From the NCBI RefSeq assembly GCF_000948985.2, contig NZ_CP059733.1:1116001-1180000 (forward strand): a DNA stretch of 64,000 nt, read 5' to 3'. Within the stretch, counting starts at the first letter, position 1. Each line of letters starts with the position of its first letter. Below are positions 55,437 to 63,278 of this stretch, in pieces. Under the pieces are notes generated by a model, which was not told where the DNA came from, did no database searches, and worked only from the letters and a program-made list of their open reading frames with translations. A program made the position numbers and the translations under genes. This stretch comes from Thalassomonas viridans (GTDB lineage Bacteria > Pseudomonadota > Gammaproteobacteria > Enterobacterales > Alteromonadaceae).

Positions 55437-55672
55437 TATTTAGGGTGGATACCATCTACAGAGCGGGCTCTTACCGGTGATGTATCTCTTTCTTCCTCAT
55501 CGCCTGGTACAGTTACCGGATCGGTAGTGGTAGTGTCATCAGTACCGCCAACAACATGCGTTAACATATCGCTATCAAGACTCTTGTCTGCCAGTTGATG
55601 TTCGGAATTATTTGAAAGGGAATCGCCTGTTTGTGGCTGGCGTGCGCCAAAAAGCTTAAATAACTTTTCCAT
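55436..55672 (-). CDS. Double-glycine leader peptide precursor (bacteriocin-like, tentative)
   Basis: A 78-residue precursor-like protein. Residues about 27-43 read LADKSLDSDMLTHVVGG, which matches the double-glycine leader pattern (L-x-x-x-x-L-x-x-V-x-G-G) cut by peptidase-ABC transporters. The core after GG is about 35 residues, very Thr/Asp-rich (TDDTTTTDPVTVPGDEEE) with no Cys. The N terminus MEKLFKLFGARQ is amphipathic. It leads an operon with two membrane proteins. No peptidase-ABC exporter gene is in the window. Confidence 0.6.
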   Translation of the reverse strand: MEKLFKLFGARQPQTGDSLSNNSEHQLADKSLDSDMLTHVVGGTDDTTTTDPVTVPGDEEERDTSPVRARSVDGIHPK

Positions 55673-56179
55673 GAGATTACTACTCGTGTGTTTCCATTGG
55701 TAGAGTATTTTGGCAAACCCCAGGCCGAACTGTCAAATATAATGCCCCCAGTTTTTATGCCTGTTGCAGCAGGTAAGAGGTGTTCGTGAATGTTTGCCTA
55801 CACCGATAATAACACCAGTATTTTGTTGTTTTTTGATATTTATCATTTTTTGAAATCTTGATGATAAAAGCAGCAGGGTAATAATTCACAATTTCTGCAT
55901 TAATAAATTTTTAGTTTGGCATTTTTTTATTTGGCTTTAATTGCCTTTTGAAGATGGATAGCTTGGAAGGGCTTGAAAGTGAAGTTGTTGTTGGATATTT
56001 ATCGTTTGTGTCATAGCGGTGATAAAAGTAGTTGTACGCACCTACAACCTCGTTTGGGTTATGGAAAATAGCAATTTTGCAATAACAAAATAAGGAGTGA
56101 TGGGGATAACCAAAAAAAGTGTAATGGATGGAGTTGTAAAAGCCCTTAGAAACAAATACAAGGGCTTCATCAAATGAGT
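55673..56179. other. AT-rich intergenic region with no clear gene
   Basis: About 500 bases of low GC. It should hold the promoter of the peptide operon near 55680-55900. A 102-codon frame on the - strand (55911-56219) has no ribosome binding site and starts inside the decayed gene at 56180, so I do not count it as a gene. Confidence 0.35.
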
Positions 56180-56505
56180 TTATGGTTGGTATGTTGGTCC
56201 TGGTCCTGGAATATACCAAGGGGTCTCGACACCCGCAGAATTAATACATGTTATATTAAGATGGTGATATGTGATTTCAGTTCCGGCTGGTTTTGTTCAG
56301 AGATAATAACCGTCTTGATCCCCTGGGGTGCTCACATAGATTTCACCTAAAGCATTACCACACCAGATTGCATTTCTATATTCTAGATAAAATCCTTGAA
56401 TATCTTTCATTGGAGTGTTTACAGGGAAGTAATAAACATCGACTGTTGGAGCTGGCATATCGGCGTTCAAAGTGCAGCAACCAAGCTAAAGTTTTTAATA
56501 TCCAT
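56180..56505 (-). pseudogene. Decayed gene for a small secreted-type protein
   Basis: The - strand has an AGAGA site and ATG at 56505 (MDIKNFSLVAAL) that stops at once, but the next frame continues in protein-like sequence (NADMPAPTVDVYYFPVNTP..., GFYLEYRNAIWCGNALGEI), passes a TGA after DQDGYYL, and goes on in the same frame through TKPAGTEITYHH and PGPGPTYQP to a stop at 56180. One frameshift and one in-frame TGA are therefore needed to read it as one gene. It lies just downstream of the DM9 gene. Confidence 0.5.
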
Positions 56506-56709
56506 ATTAATCTCTTCTCTTGTTAAATATATGCAGAGTCTTTGCAAACACTACGTATTTTTCCTTAAAGCAAAGGTTTGTCTCCCAAATTGCGACAAAT
56601 CACCACCTCCTTTCAAACGATAAGAAATGGTGATTTTGAGCTTATGTATTTTTAATACATGTTGCCATTACCATCATCACCACCGATTGGTCCCGTAGTG
56701 CTACCAGTA

Positions 56710-57246
56710 TTACCAAATATCAACTAATATTTGCATGTCGTGGGTTGAGTACTGATTGTTGCCATATGGGAAATAACATTTTTGATGCTCGTGAATATAG
56801 TAGCCTAAATGTTGACTGCTACCCTTAGTTCTACAAATATAACGGGTTGCGCCATCGCTTGCTGTGCCGGCATTAAATGCGCCATAATACACCGGGTGTA
56901 TATTTCCCGCTTTGTAGTCAACCCACCTTGGATTATCGCCAGGCTCCAGGACCAAAACATCAAAGTCGTAATTAACGTATGCTTTGCTGACCCAGGGGAT
57001 TAAACAGTATTCATCCACGCCATATGGGTGGGAAAAATTACCTTCCCCAGGGATACCGCCTTTATCACGACATACGTATACATCGATAGTTAAAAAATTG
57101 CCGTTCGGGGTGGCGCGAGAGCTTATCATATCAGATTGAATGGCATCCGCATAAGGTACCCACTTAGCGGCTGAAGCTACTTGTGCACTGGTAACCATAG
57201 CAAGGGTTAATGCCATTTTACCGACCATTGAAGTAATTGGTTTCAT
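56710..57246 (-). CDS. Secreted protein with two DM9 repeats
   Basis: A 178-residue protein with a signal peptide (to about residue 27, VASAA). The mature part reads as two DM9 (DUF3421) units: W-x-x-Y-x-x-A then YVCRDKGGIPGEGNF with C and VLVLEPGDNPRW, and a second with NIHPVYYGAFNAG, RYICRTKGSS, HEHQKCYFPYG and MQILVD. DM9 proteins in bivalves and insects bind glycans or act in immunity; bacterial ones are little studied. Four Cys could form disulfides. A likely surface or secreted lectin; function is inference. Confidence 0.7.
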   Translation of the reverse strand: MKPITSMVGKMALTLAMVTSAQVASAAKWVPYADAIQSDMISSRATPNGNFLTIDVYVCRDKGGIPGEGNFSHPYGVDEYCLIPWVSKAYVNYDFDVLVLEPGDNPRWVDYKAGNIHPVYYGAFNAGTASDGATRYICRTKGSSQHLGYYIHEHQKCYFPYGNNQYSTHDMQILVDIW

Positions 57247-57356
57247 ATTTGTTCTCCTTAAGAATCAAGACTAGGTTCGAAGAACAGGATAATATAAGCG
57301 TATAAAATAAGTGCCTCCCCGATTGGGTAGGGGCTGAGCTGTTAAATACATTAAAT

Positions 57357-57383
57357 GCAGAGCTGGACAGCCATAAACTGGCA
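57357..57383. repeat. 27-bp direct repeat, copy 1
   Basis: GCAGAGCTGGACAGCCATAA followed by ACTGGCA recurs with one mismatch at 58477-58503. The two copies flank the secreted protein gene at 57498. Confidence 0.8.
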
Positions 57384-57424
57384 GGGGTAGCCAAACACTG
57401 GACTATGTTTACTCCATTAGAAAA

Positions 57425-57449
57425 CACCCGAATCTATTTGATTCGGGTG
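57425..57449 (-). terminator. Terminator after the secreted protein gene
   Basis: CACCCGAATC (57425-57434) pairs perfectly with GATTCGGGTG (57440-57449), 5-base loop. On the - strand TTTT follows, 49 bases past the stop of the gene at 57498. Confidence 0.8.
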
Positions 57450-57497
57450 GAGTGACCATATATGTCCAATTTTGTTTTAGACTGACTTGCTTTTTCT

Positions 57498-58352
57498 TTA
57501 ATAGCAAATGACTTGCGGTATCATTGTGCCATCAGAACCGGTATAAACTACCCGGCACTCATGCGATTGCCACCGGTAATCTTCAAAGGCATCAATAATC
57601 TGATTGCCAAGCTCTCGGCTTACACGGCCTGACCAATAAAGTTCCTGGCGGCCGCCAGTCCCTGTTCTGGTAGATAATCTAATTTCCGTCACAAAAATAC
57701 CGTTAACGATACGGCCAGCGCCAAGCGGCTGCCCATTATCCCCGCGAACAGTCAAAATTAAAGGCGCTTGCGATGTTGTTTTACCCTCCTGGTTAGAGAG
57801 CAAACTTTTTGATTTTTCTACCGTCAAGCCAGAAACCGTACCACTAAAAATATCTTTAAGCACACCTGGTATCCAGGCATTATTACTGTTTTCAGTAGTA
57901 ATGCCGACAGAATAGGTTCTAATCTCCAGGTTGTCTTTGTTTTCCACCATGGCCGCTATCGCTCCATTAGAAAGCGCAGCTATTTCAGCTTGTGTGATTT
58001 CATCATCACAATCAGCGCAAATAACCTCTCCCTGTAAGACTTTGTAATCTTCTACCGCATTAAAGATTTTTGCTTGTCTGACACGCCAAACAACCTGATT
58101 GTTATTTCCGGTTGAATACCGAAATTCTATTGTCGGATAAGTAAAACCGGAATTAAGGCAGGTTTGCGGCATTTGTTGATATGTGCCCAGGTTACTGCAA
58201 ATATCATAAACATAGTCGCCATCAATAAGAGAGCCTGCCTTAAAACTTTCGTTAACATACCCGTAATCAGGTATTTCAGCCAGTTCTTGTGCTGCTTGTC
58301 CATAAGCATTTGATAAGAACAGTGCCGAAAACAAAAATAAAGTTTTTTTCAT
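57498..58352 (-). CDS. Secreted protein flanked by direct repeats, function unknown
   Basis: A 284-residue protein with a signal peptide (MKKTLFLFSALFLSNAYGQA) and several Cys (CSNLG, TCLNSG, CADCDDE, HECRVVY, VICY). Beta-rich, with FTYPTIEFRYSTGNNNQVVWRVRQAKIFNAV near the N terminus and LYWSGRVSRELGNQIIDAFEDYRWQSHECRVV near the C terminus. No domain recognised. It sits between two 27-bp direct repeats and has its own terminator, as a self-contained cassette might. Confidence 0.75.
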   Translation of the reverse strand: MKKTLFLFSALFLSNAYGQAAQELAEIPDYGYVNESFKAGSLIDGDYVYDICSNLGTYQQMPQTCLNSGFTYPTIEFRYSTGNNNQVVWRVRQAKIFNAVEDYKVLQGEVICADCDDEITQAEIAALSNGAIAAMVENKDNLEIRTYSVGITTENSNNAWIPGVLKDIFSGTVSGLTVEKSKSLLSNQEGKTTSQAPLILTVRGDNGQPLGAGRIVNGIFVTEIRLSTRTGTGGRQELYWSGRVSRELGNQIIDAFEDYRWQSHECRVVYTGSDGTMIPQVICY

Positions 58353-58476
58353 AATTTTCCTTTTATTATAAAAACTTAATTGCGACTATAACAAACTATC
58401 AACACAATATGGCCTCTTTTTTGTCCAATTTTATAGTGTACTTTAGTTGTATTTCTTACCGGATTTCCTACTGAAA

Positions 58477-58503
58477 GCAGAGCTGGACAGCTATAAACTG
58501 GCA
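58477..58503. repeat. 27-bp direct repeat, copy 2
   Basis: Same as the sequence at 57357-57383 with one base changed (T for C at the sixteenth position). The repeat spacing is 1,120 bases. Confidence 0.8.
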
Positions 58504-58651
58504 TTCTTTAATAGATGCGTAATGCCGTATTTTTAGCGGGTAATAATTTAGATTGTCATCTGAATAGGCTGATACAATTGGAAAAGGCTATGTTCCTATT
58601 AACTATTGTTCCGTGTGAAATAGCCTTATTGATAAGTATAAGGGGATAAAA

Positions 58652-58807
58652 TTGAGTTCAGGTTTGTCAGTTTTAATTGAAAGCGTGCACGAAACAATCG
58701 CTTCTTCTAGCCTAAACTCAAAAGTACGTGAAGAATTTTTAGCTGTGTTAGTTAAAGCTGATGCTGAAGATAACAATGTTATATTTCTTGGTAAGTTGCA
58801 GTACTAA
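58652..58807 (+). CDS. Small protein, 51 residues, unknown
   Basis: A TTG start six bases after a good AGGGG site opens SSGLSVLIESVHETIASS and continues KVREEFLAVLVKADAEDNN to FLGKLQY. It is amphipathic-helical and acidic. The ribosome binding site and the protein-like composition support it; length is below most gene callers' limits. Confidence 0.5.
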   Translation: MSSGLSVLIESVHETIASSSLNSKVREEFLAVLVKADAEDNNVIFLGKLQY

Positions 58808-58869
58808 TAAGGCCATAAACTTGACCGCCTTACGCTACGTTTCAGGCAGCAGATTATGGCGGCAATAAT

Positions 58870-59265
58870 ATGAACCTTAGTTTTAATACAGAAGATGCAA
58901 GTCAGGTTGCCATCGGGGCATTTGCCTTGGCGGTTCCTATTTCATTCTCGGAAGAATCGTGGAAACTGGGTGAAACACTTCCAGCTGGAAATCTTGCCTT
59001 GCTGTTTACCTTGTCTGTGGTTTTCTTGGGCTTTTTCGCCTATGAAAGTGTATTTCAGGGCAATATTAAATATAGAATTCCTGTTTTTGTCTTGCGGATT
59101 TTAATTGCATATTTTATCGCCGCATTTGTGGTTGCCCTAGTATTAATTTCTTTAGATAAATTGCCGGTGTTCTCAGAGCCTGTGGTGGCTTTAAAGCGGC
59201 TAATCATAATAACTATGCCGGCTTCCATGGGAGCGATCATTGTCGATAGTTTCGATAAAGAATAA
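58870..59265 (+). CDS. TIGR02587/DUF2391-type integral membrane protein (tentative)
   Basis: A 131-residue protein with three or four membrane helices. The stretch VAIGAFALAVPISFSEESWKLGETLPAGNLALLFTLSVVFLGFFAYES matches the conserved opening of this uncharacterised family, followed by LRILIAYFIAAFVVALVLISL. Function is unknown. Confidence 0.7.
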   Translation: MNLSFNTEDASQVAIGAFALAVPISFSEESWKLGETLPAGNLALLFTLSVVFLGFFAYESVFQGNIKYRIPVFVLRILIAYFIAAFVVALVLISLDKLPVFSEPVVALKRLIIITMPASMGAIIVDSFDKE

Positions 59266-59426
59266 ATGCCATACAAGGTTAATTTAAACTGTTGCAAAGC
59301 ATTAGCAGGAGTATATTCAACTTCCGGTTATAATAACGGAAACTGCGTTTATCGCGCCTTGGTCTTGAAAGCGGCGTAAATCAAATAAACACCTGTATTC
59401 AAGGATGAAAGAAGGGGTGAAATAAA

Positions 59427-60965
59427 ATGGATTTGTTTAAGTATCCCGGTGTTGGCCGCAGCGGGCACTTTTGCAAAGGGCACTACCTGTTTTGCAATTT
59501 CGGCTATCAGTACCTGGTCTGTAAACCCATAGACAAACCCGATGATCCGTTGCTGGGGCTGCCGATGATGCAATGTTATTCCTGCGAACATTATGCCCGG
59601 CTATTTCTAACAACCCTGCATCAATGGAAAAATCCGCTGGATATCATCAGTCGGTTGATGTGCTACCTGCTCGGGGATGCGCATAGCCTGTCGCGGTTTA
59701 ACGAGGCGCAGGCGATAGATTACCTGGTGGATAGCCTGCTCAACCGGGATTTGCTGATTTTTGAGATGGACGAGCCGAAAATGACCTATAGCGGTCATTG
59801 GGACAGTGAAGCATCAATATCAGATACCGCAACAAATTCAACTCTAGTGCTAAATCAGGAGGAAGCTCCTAAATCGGCTGCCGCAACTACACAGAAAACA
59901 GTAAGCAGTTCTAAACCAACTCAACCGCCAGGAACCCATGAAAATAATTCTGGTGAAACTGCCAGCCTAACAACCGAGCAAGCCAATGCTGAGCTATTAG
60001 CCAGACCCCTGACACTGGAAGAAACCGCCTTAACAGCTACACAAAGAAAAGTACGCTATCGGCAGCGAAAGGCATTAATCGCCAGAACGGAAGGTGCTCC
60101 GGAAATAGCCCTGGCCAGGGAACGCCTGGCTTTTAATAATGACAATATTTTACGGGCTGAGGCGGCGCAATATGTTTACCGGGTGGATGAATTTAACCGT
60201 GAGTTTATTAAGGAATTACCTGCGGCACCGGTTGGTTTGGAACTGTTGGATCCTCAGCAGATCCCGGGAATGGAAAATGCGGTATTTACCAGTGAGGAAA
60301 CTGGCTTTGGTGCCGCTTTGTTTAAATCAACTATAAATGATGAAACCATGTTAACTTTTCGTGGCACCAATAATGGTGTTACCGGTAAAAAAGACTGGGC
60401 AACGAATCTCAATCAAGGTGTGGGTAAGGAAACCAAGCAGTATAATCAAGCAATGAAGTTAGCATTACAAGCCCGTTATGCTATGGGGGATAGTGTCAAT
60501 ATAGTTGGCCATTCTCTTGGAGGTGGCTTGGCTTCTGCTGGGGTTGCGGTTTCGGGCAATAAGGGATACACCTTTAATGCTGCCGGGCTACATCCGGCTA
60601 CAGCAAAACGTTATGGTGGTTTAAGTAATGATGAAACCAGCAAGCTTATTACAACTCAAGCGGTGGAAGGGGAAGTGCTTACAGGATTACAAAAACATGG
60701 CGATAAAGCCATTACAGGCTTTGCCGGTGCTGCTGGTTTTGCTTTTGGTGGACCATTAGGGGCAGCGGCCGCAATAATTGCACAGAAATCTTTTACTGGT
60801 GATGTACCTCAGGCCGTAGGTGAAATGAAGTTATTACCCAGTGTAAACGGTGGCAGCCCAGCAACTCGACATTATATGGATCAAGTGATCACCGGTATCG
60901 AAGCACAGAAAGAAGAAGATAAAGCGATTTTGAATAATCATATAAAGGAATATCATGGTGACTGA
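59427..60965 (+). CDS. Lipase-domain toxin candidate (class 3-type alpha/beta hydrolase)
   Basis: A 512-residue protein without a signal peptide. The N-terminal about 130 residues (GVGRSGHFCKGHYLFCNFGYQYL, MQCYSCEHYARLF) are Cys-rich and unrecognised; a low-complexity Ser/Thr linker follows; residues about 260-400 form the lipase core with FRGTNNG and the nucleophile elbow GHSLGGG (Ser363). A C-terminal GFAGAAGFAFGGPLGAAAAII is hydrophobic. The next gene, overlapping by 11 bases, codes an ankyrin lipoprotein. That layout is typical of type VI secretion lipase effectors with immunity lipoproteins. No VgrG, PAAR or T6SS gene is in the window. Confidence 0.72.
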   Translation: MDLFKYPGVGRSGHFCKGHYLFCNFGYQYLVCKPIDKPDDPLLGLPMMQCYSCEHYARLFLTTLHQWKNPLDIISRLMCYLLGDAHSLSRFNEAQAIDYLVDSLLNRDLLIFEMDEPKMTYSGHWDSEASISDTATNSTLVLNQEEAPKSAAATTQKTVSSSKPTQPPGTHENNSGETASLTTEQANAELLARPLTLEETALTATQRKVRYRQRKALIARTEGAPEIALARERLAFNNDNILRAEAAQYVYRVDEFNREFIKELPAAPVGLELLDPQQIPGMENAVFTSEETGFGAALFKSTINDETMLTFRGTNNGVTGKKDWATNLNQGVGKETKQYNQAMKLALQARYAMGDSVNIVGHSLGGGLASAGVAVSGNKGYTFNAAGLHPATAKRYGGLSNDETSKLITTQAVEGEVLTGLQKHGDKAITGFAGAAGFAFGGPLGAAAAIIAQKSFTGDVPQAVGEMKLLPSVNGGSPATRHYMDQVITGIEAQKEEDKAILNNHIKEYHGD

Positions 60966-61782
60966 CAGTAAACCTCTTAATTCTGCAAATAAATTTAGAC
61001 AGGTATGTAATAAGCTGGCAAAAATATTTGGTTTTTTGTCATTGGGACTTATCGCGGGTTGCAATATGGGAAACAAGATGAAAGCAGAAGAATTTTTTAC
61101 CTCTGAAATGGTGTTGTTGTTAAAAACAATCAAGCAAGGAAATGGAGAAAAAGCCAAGTCTATGATAAATGACGGCCTTAAGCTGAACAGCCATGGGGAT
61201 GAGGGTATTACCCCTTTATTTTGGCTAATGCTGGACAAAGATCTTCAAGCAATCGAATTGGCGTTAACATTGGGGGCTGATCCTAATTTCACAACACCGG
61301 ACGGGCGTCACCCGGTTGCTTCTGTTGTTGGTGAAGGTAATGATGATATCTTGGCGTTGTTATTGAAATTTGGCGGAGATGCTAACGCGGTAGACCTTGA
61401 TGGAGAACCGGCAATTTTTTCTTCGATTGGTGCAGATAATTGGCAACAGATCAATATGTTAATTGATGCTGGAGCTGATTTGAATAAAACCAACAAATCA
61501 GCAGAAAATTCAATTTTACATGCTGCTTATTTAAATAAGTTTGAAATCATATATAAATTGAAAGGGCTGGGGGGAGATTTTCATCTGCCGAGTGCGGGAG
61601 GGGTAACACTTGCCTGGCAAATTCATGATAAATTATCTAGAAATATGCTTAATCCAGAATATGAGGCTTATAGCTGGGCAATCAAAACTAAAGATTTTTT
61701 AATTGAAAAAGGCATTAATTTTCCACCGTTGTCACCTGAGCAAGTCAGGGAGCGGATGAAAAATGGTGAAGCCATAAACTAA
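60955..61782 (+). CDS. Ankyrin-repeat lipoprotein, probable immunity protein
   Basis: A 275-residue protein with a lipobox (GLIAGC at about residue 36) after a basic N-terminal stretch, so it is periplasmic and membrane-anchored. About four ankyrin repeats follow (EGITPLFWLMLDKDLQAIELALTLGADPNF, DGRHPVASVVGEGNDDILALLLKFGGDANAV, IFSSIGADNWQQINMLIDAGADLN). Immunity proteins of lipase effectors often have this form. Its ATG lies inside the lipase gene, 11 bases before that stop ends. Confidence 0.78.
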   Translation: MVTDSKPLNSANKFRQVCNKLAKIFGFLSLGLIAGCNMGNKMKAEEFFTSEMVLLLKTIKQGNGEKAKSMINDGLKLNSHGDEGITPLFWLMLDKDLQAIELALTLGADPNFTTPDGRHPVASVVGEGNDDILALLLKFGGDANAVDLDGEPAIFSSIGADNWQQINMLIDAGADLNKTNKSAENSILHAAYLNKFEIIYKLKGLGGDFHLPSAGGVTLAWQIHDKLSRNMLNPEYEAYSWAIKTKDFLIEKGINFPPLSPEQVRERMKNGEAIN

Positions 61783-62009
61783 CTGTATTGCTGATTATCA
61801 TTAACATGGTTAAAACTGTTTTTCGAAACTTAGTTTGTGTCAGCGGAGTTGTTGCCCATAATCAATAATAAAAATTATCTAGCATGCAAGTTGTTGATTT
61901 TTAATGGATGTCGCTTCTTGTCGTTATTGTGTCGTGCTAAAAAACTAGATAAAACAATGAACAGGAACATAATTCTCCTCGTTGTTTTCAAACTCCAGAG
62001 GAAATAAAT

Positions 62010-62411
62010 TTGTTTCTTTCAACTAATAAACTAAAAACGCTACGTCGGGAAAAGGGCTGGTCGTAAGAGGTATTAGCTAAGGCTTGTGGCTTGTCTGTAA
62101 GAACCATTCAGCGAATTGAAGCTGATGGTAAAGCATCTGCAGAATCAACCCTGGCTATTGCTTCTGTTTTTAATTTATCTCCTCAGGCATTGAAAGCAAC
62201 TTCTGATGAAATTGAAGTTAATTGGACGAGGAAAATGATTATGAAAAATACGGTAGCTTTGTTAGTTATTTCTGGCGCAATTGGGATGTTAATTCTTTTG
62301 GGAGCAAGCGCAAAGTTCTATATGGATGTGGCTTCTGGTTTATTCTTAGTTTTATTTTTGTACGCCGCCACTATAGTAACTTTGGGACACAGGGAATGTT
62401 TAAATCACTAA
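62010..62411 (+). pseudogene. XRE-type regulator with premature TAA, plus two-helix membrane part
   Basis: A TTG at 62010 opens LFLSTNKLKTLRREKGWS and meets TAA at 62064, where related proteins have GWSQEELA. After the stop the same frame runs EVLAKACGLSVRTIQRIEADGKA (a typical XRE helix-turn-helix) and on to two hydrophobic helices (VALLVISGAIGMLILLGA, LFLVLFLYAATIVTL) ending at 62411. One change from CAA to TAA would explain the break. A shorter product from 62091 would lack the first helices. Confidence 0.7.
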
Positions 62412-62695
62412 CGGGGCTCAAATATTTGTTTACTGAAGAAATGGTTGGCGGCTCTCAAGCTCAATATTTGGGAAAACTTTATAGTAGCCAGGTTAAGTTT
62501 TTGTATGGCGGTGCATTAATAGGCTTAATTATTGGCTCTATTGCAATACTGGGTAATGTTGATACCTATGAGAATTTTGTCTTTCAAAGAGCATCTGCTG
62601 TCAATTTAATCGTTTTATTTTATGCCGCAGTGTTAAGCGAAGGGGTGTTTAGACCTTTAAGCATTAAATTAAAGACCTGTGACATAAAAGAATAA
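62396..62695 (+). CDS. Small membrane protein (MotA/ExbB-like region, tentative)
   Basis: A 99-residue protein with two membrane helices (FLYGGALIGLIIGSIAILG, VNLIVLFYAAVLSEGV). LYGGALIGLIIGSIAILG resembles the conserved helix of MotA/TolQ/ExbB-type proteins. Its ATG overlaps the end of the broken regulator frame, so the two were an operon. A ribosome binding site is poor. Confidence 0.5.
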   Translation: MFKSLTGLKYLFTEEMVGGSQAQYLGKLYSSQVKFLYGGALIGLIIGSIAILGNVDTYENFVFQRASAVNLIVLFYAAVLSEGVFRPLSIKLKTCDIKE

Positions 62696-62903
62696 TTCTG
62701 TGAAATGATGCTGATGAATGCTGCTAATAAAGTCGTCAACCATCGGGACATAGTAATAAGTAATAGTTGGGAAGCTTGATATCTGCATGTTGAAAAGCAA
62801 CTTAATCTCTACCAAGCTAAATAAGCTATCGGAAATATTGTTAGCAAGCCAATATCTGAAAAGAGATTTATTTACCAATATTTAGTTACTTGAGGGCACC
62901 AAA

Positions 62904-63278
62904 ATGTCTTATGTTGATGGTTTTATAGCGGCTGTACCTACTACAAACAAAGATAAATATTTAGAGCATGCAAAAACTACTGCTGTTGTATTTAAAGAGC
63001 ATGGTGCATTAAAGGTTGTAGAAACCTGGGGAGATGATGTTCCGGAAGGTGAGGTAACTTCATTTCCAATGGCTGTAAAAAGTAAGGAAGATGAAACCGT
63101 AGTTTTTTCCTGGGTTATCTGGCCGTCTAAAGAGGTTCGCGACGCAGGCTGGCAAGCCATGATGGAAGATCCGAGAATGCAGCCGGAGCAAAACCCAATG
63201 CCTTTTGATGGCCGGCGCTTAATTTATGGGAGGGCGTTCAAAATTCTGTGTCAGCCTAAAAATCTCTTAAATATCTAG
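62904..63278 (+). pseudogene. DUF1428 (YbaA-like) gene with its 3' end replaced by an IS element
   Basis: The 124-codon frame matches the DUF1428 family nearly to its end: MSYVDGFIAAVPTTNKDKYLEHA, WGDDVPEGEVTSFPMAV, FSWVIWPSKEVRDAGW, DPRMQPEQNPMPFDGRRLIYG. The family normally ends soon after with GGFExxxD, but here the frame changes to RAFKILCQPKNLLNI, encoded by the IS end. About eight native residues are lost. The protein may still fold; function of the family is unknown. Confidence 0.8.

Noticed and set aside
55911..56219. 102-codon frame on the - strand
   Set aside because: No ribosome binding site, odd composition, and its start lies in the decayed gene at 56180-56505 in a different frame.
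56180..56505. Selenocysteine or other recoding at the in-frame TGA
   Set aside because: A separate frameshift is also needed and no SECIS-like hairpin or selenoprotein family match is evident, so decay is simpler.
50756..57345. 15-base match GGGCTGAGCTGTTAA at 50756 and 57331
   Set aside because: A match this short is expected by chance in 64 kb; no longer similarity surrounds it.
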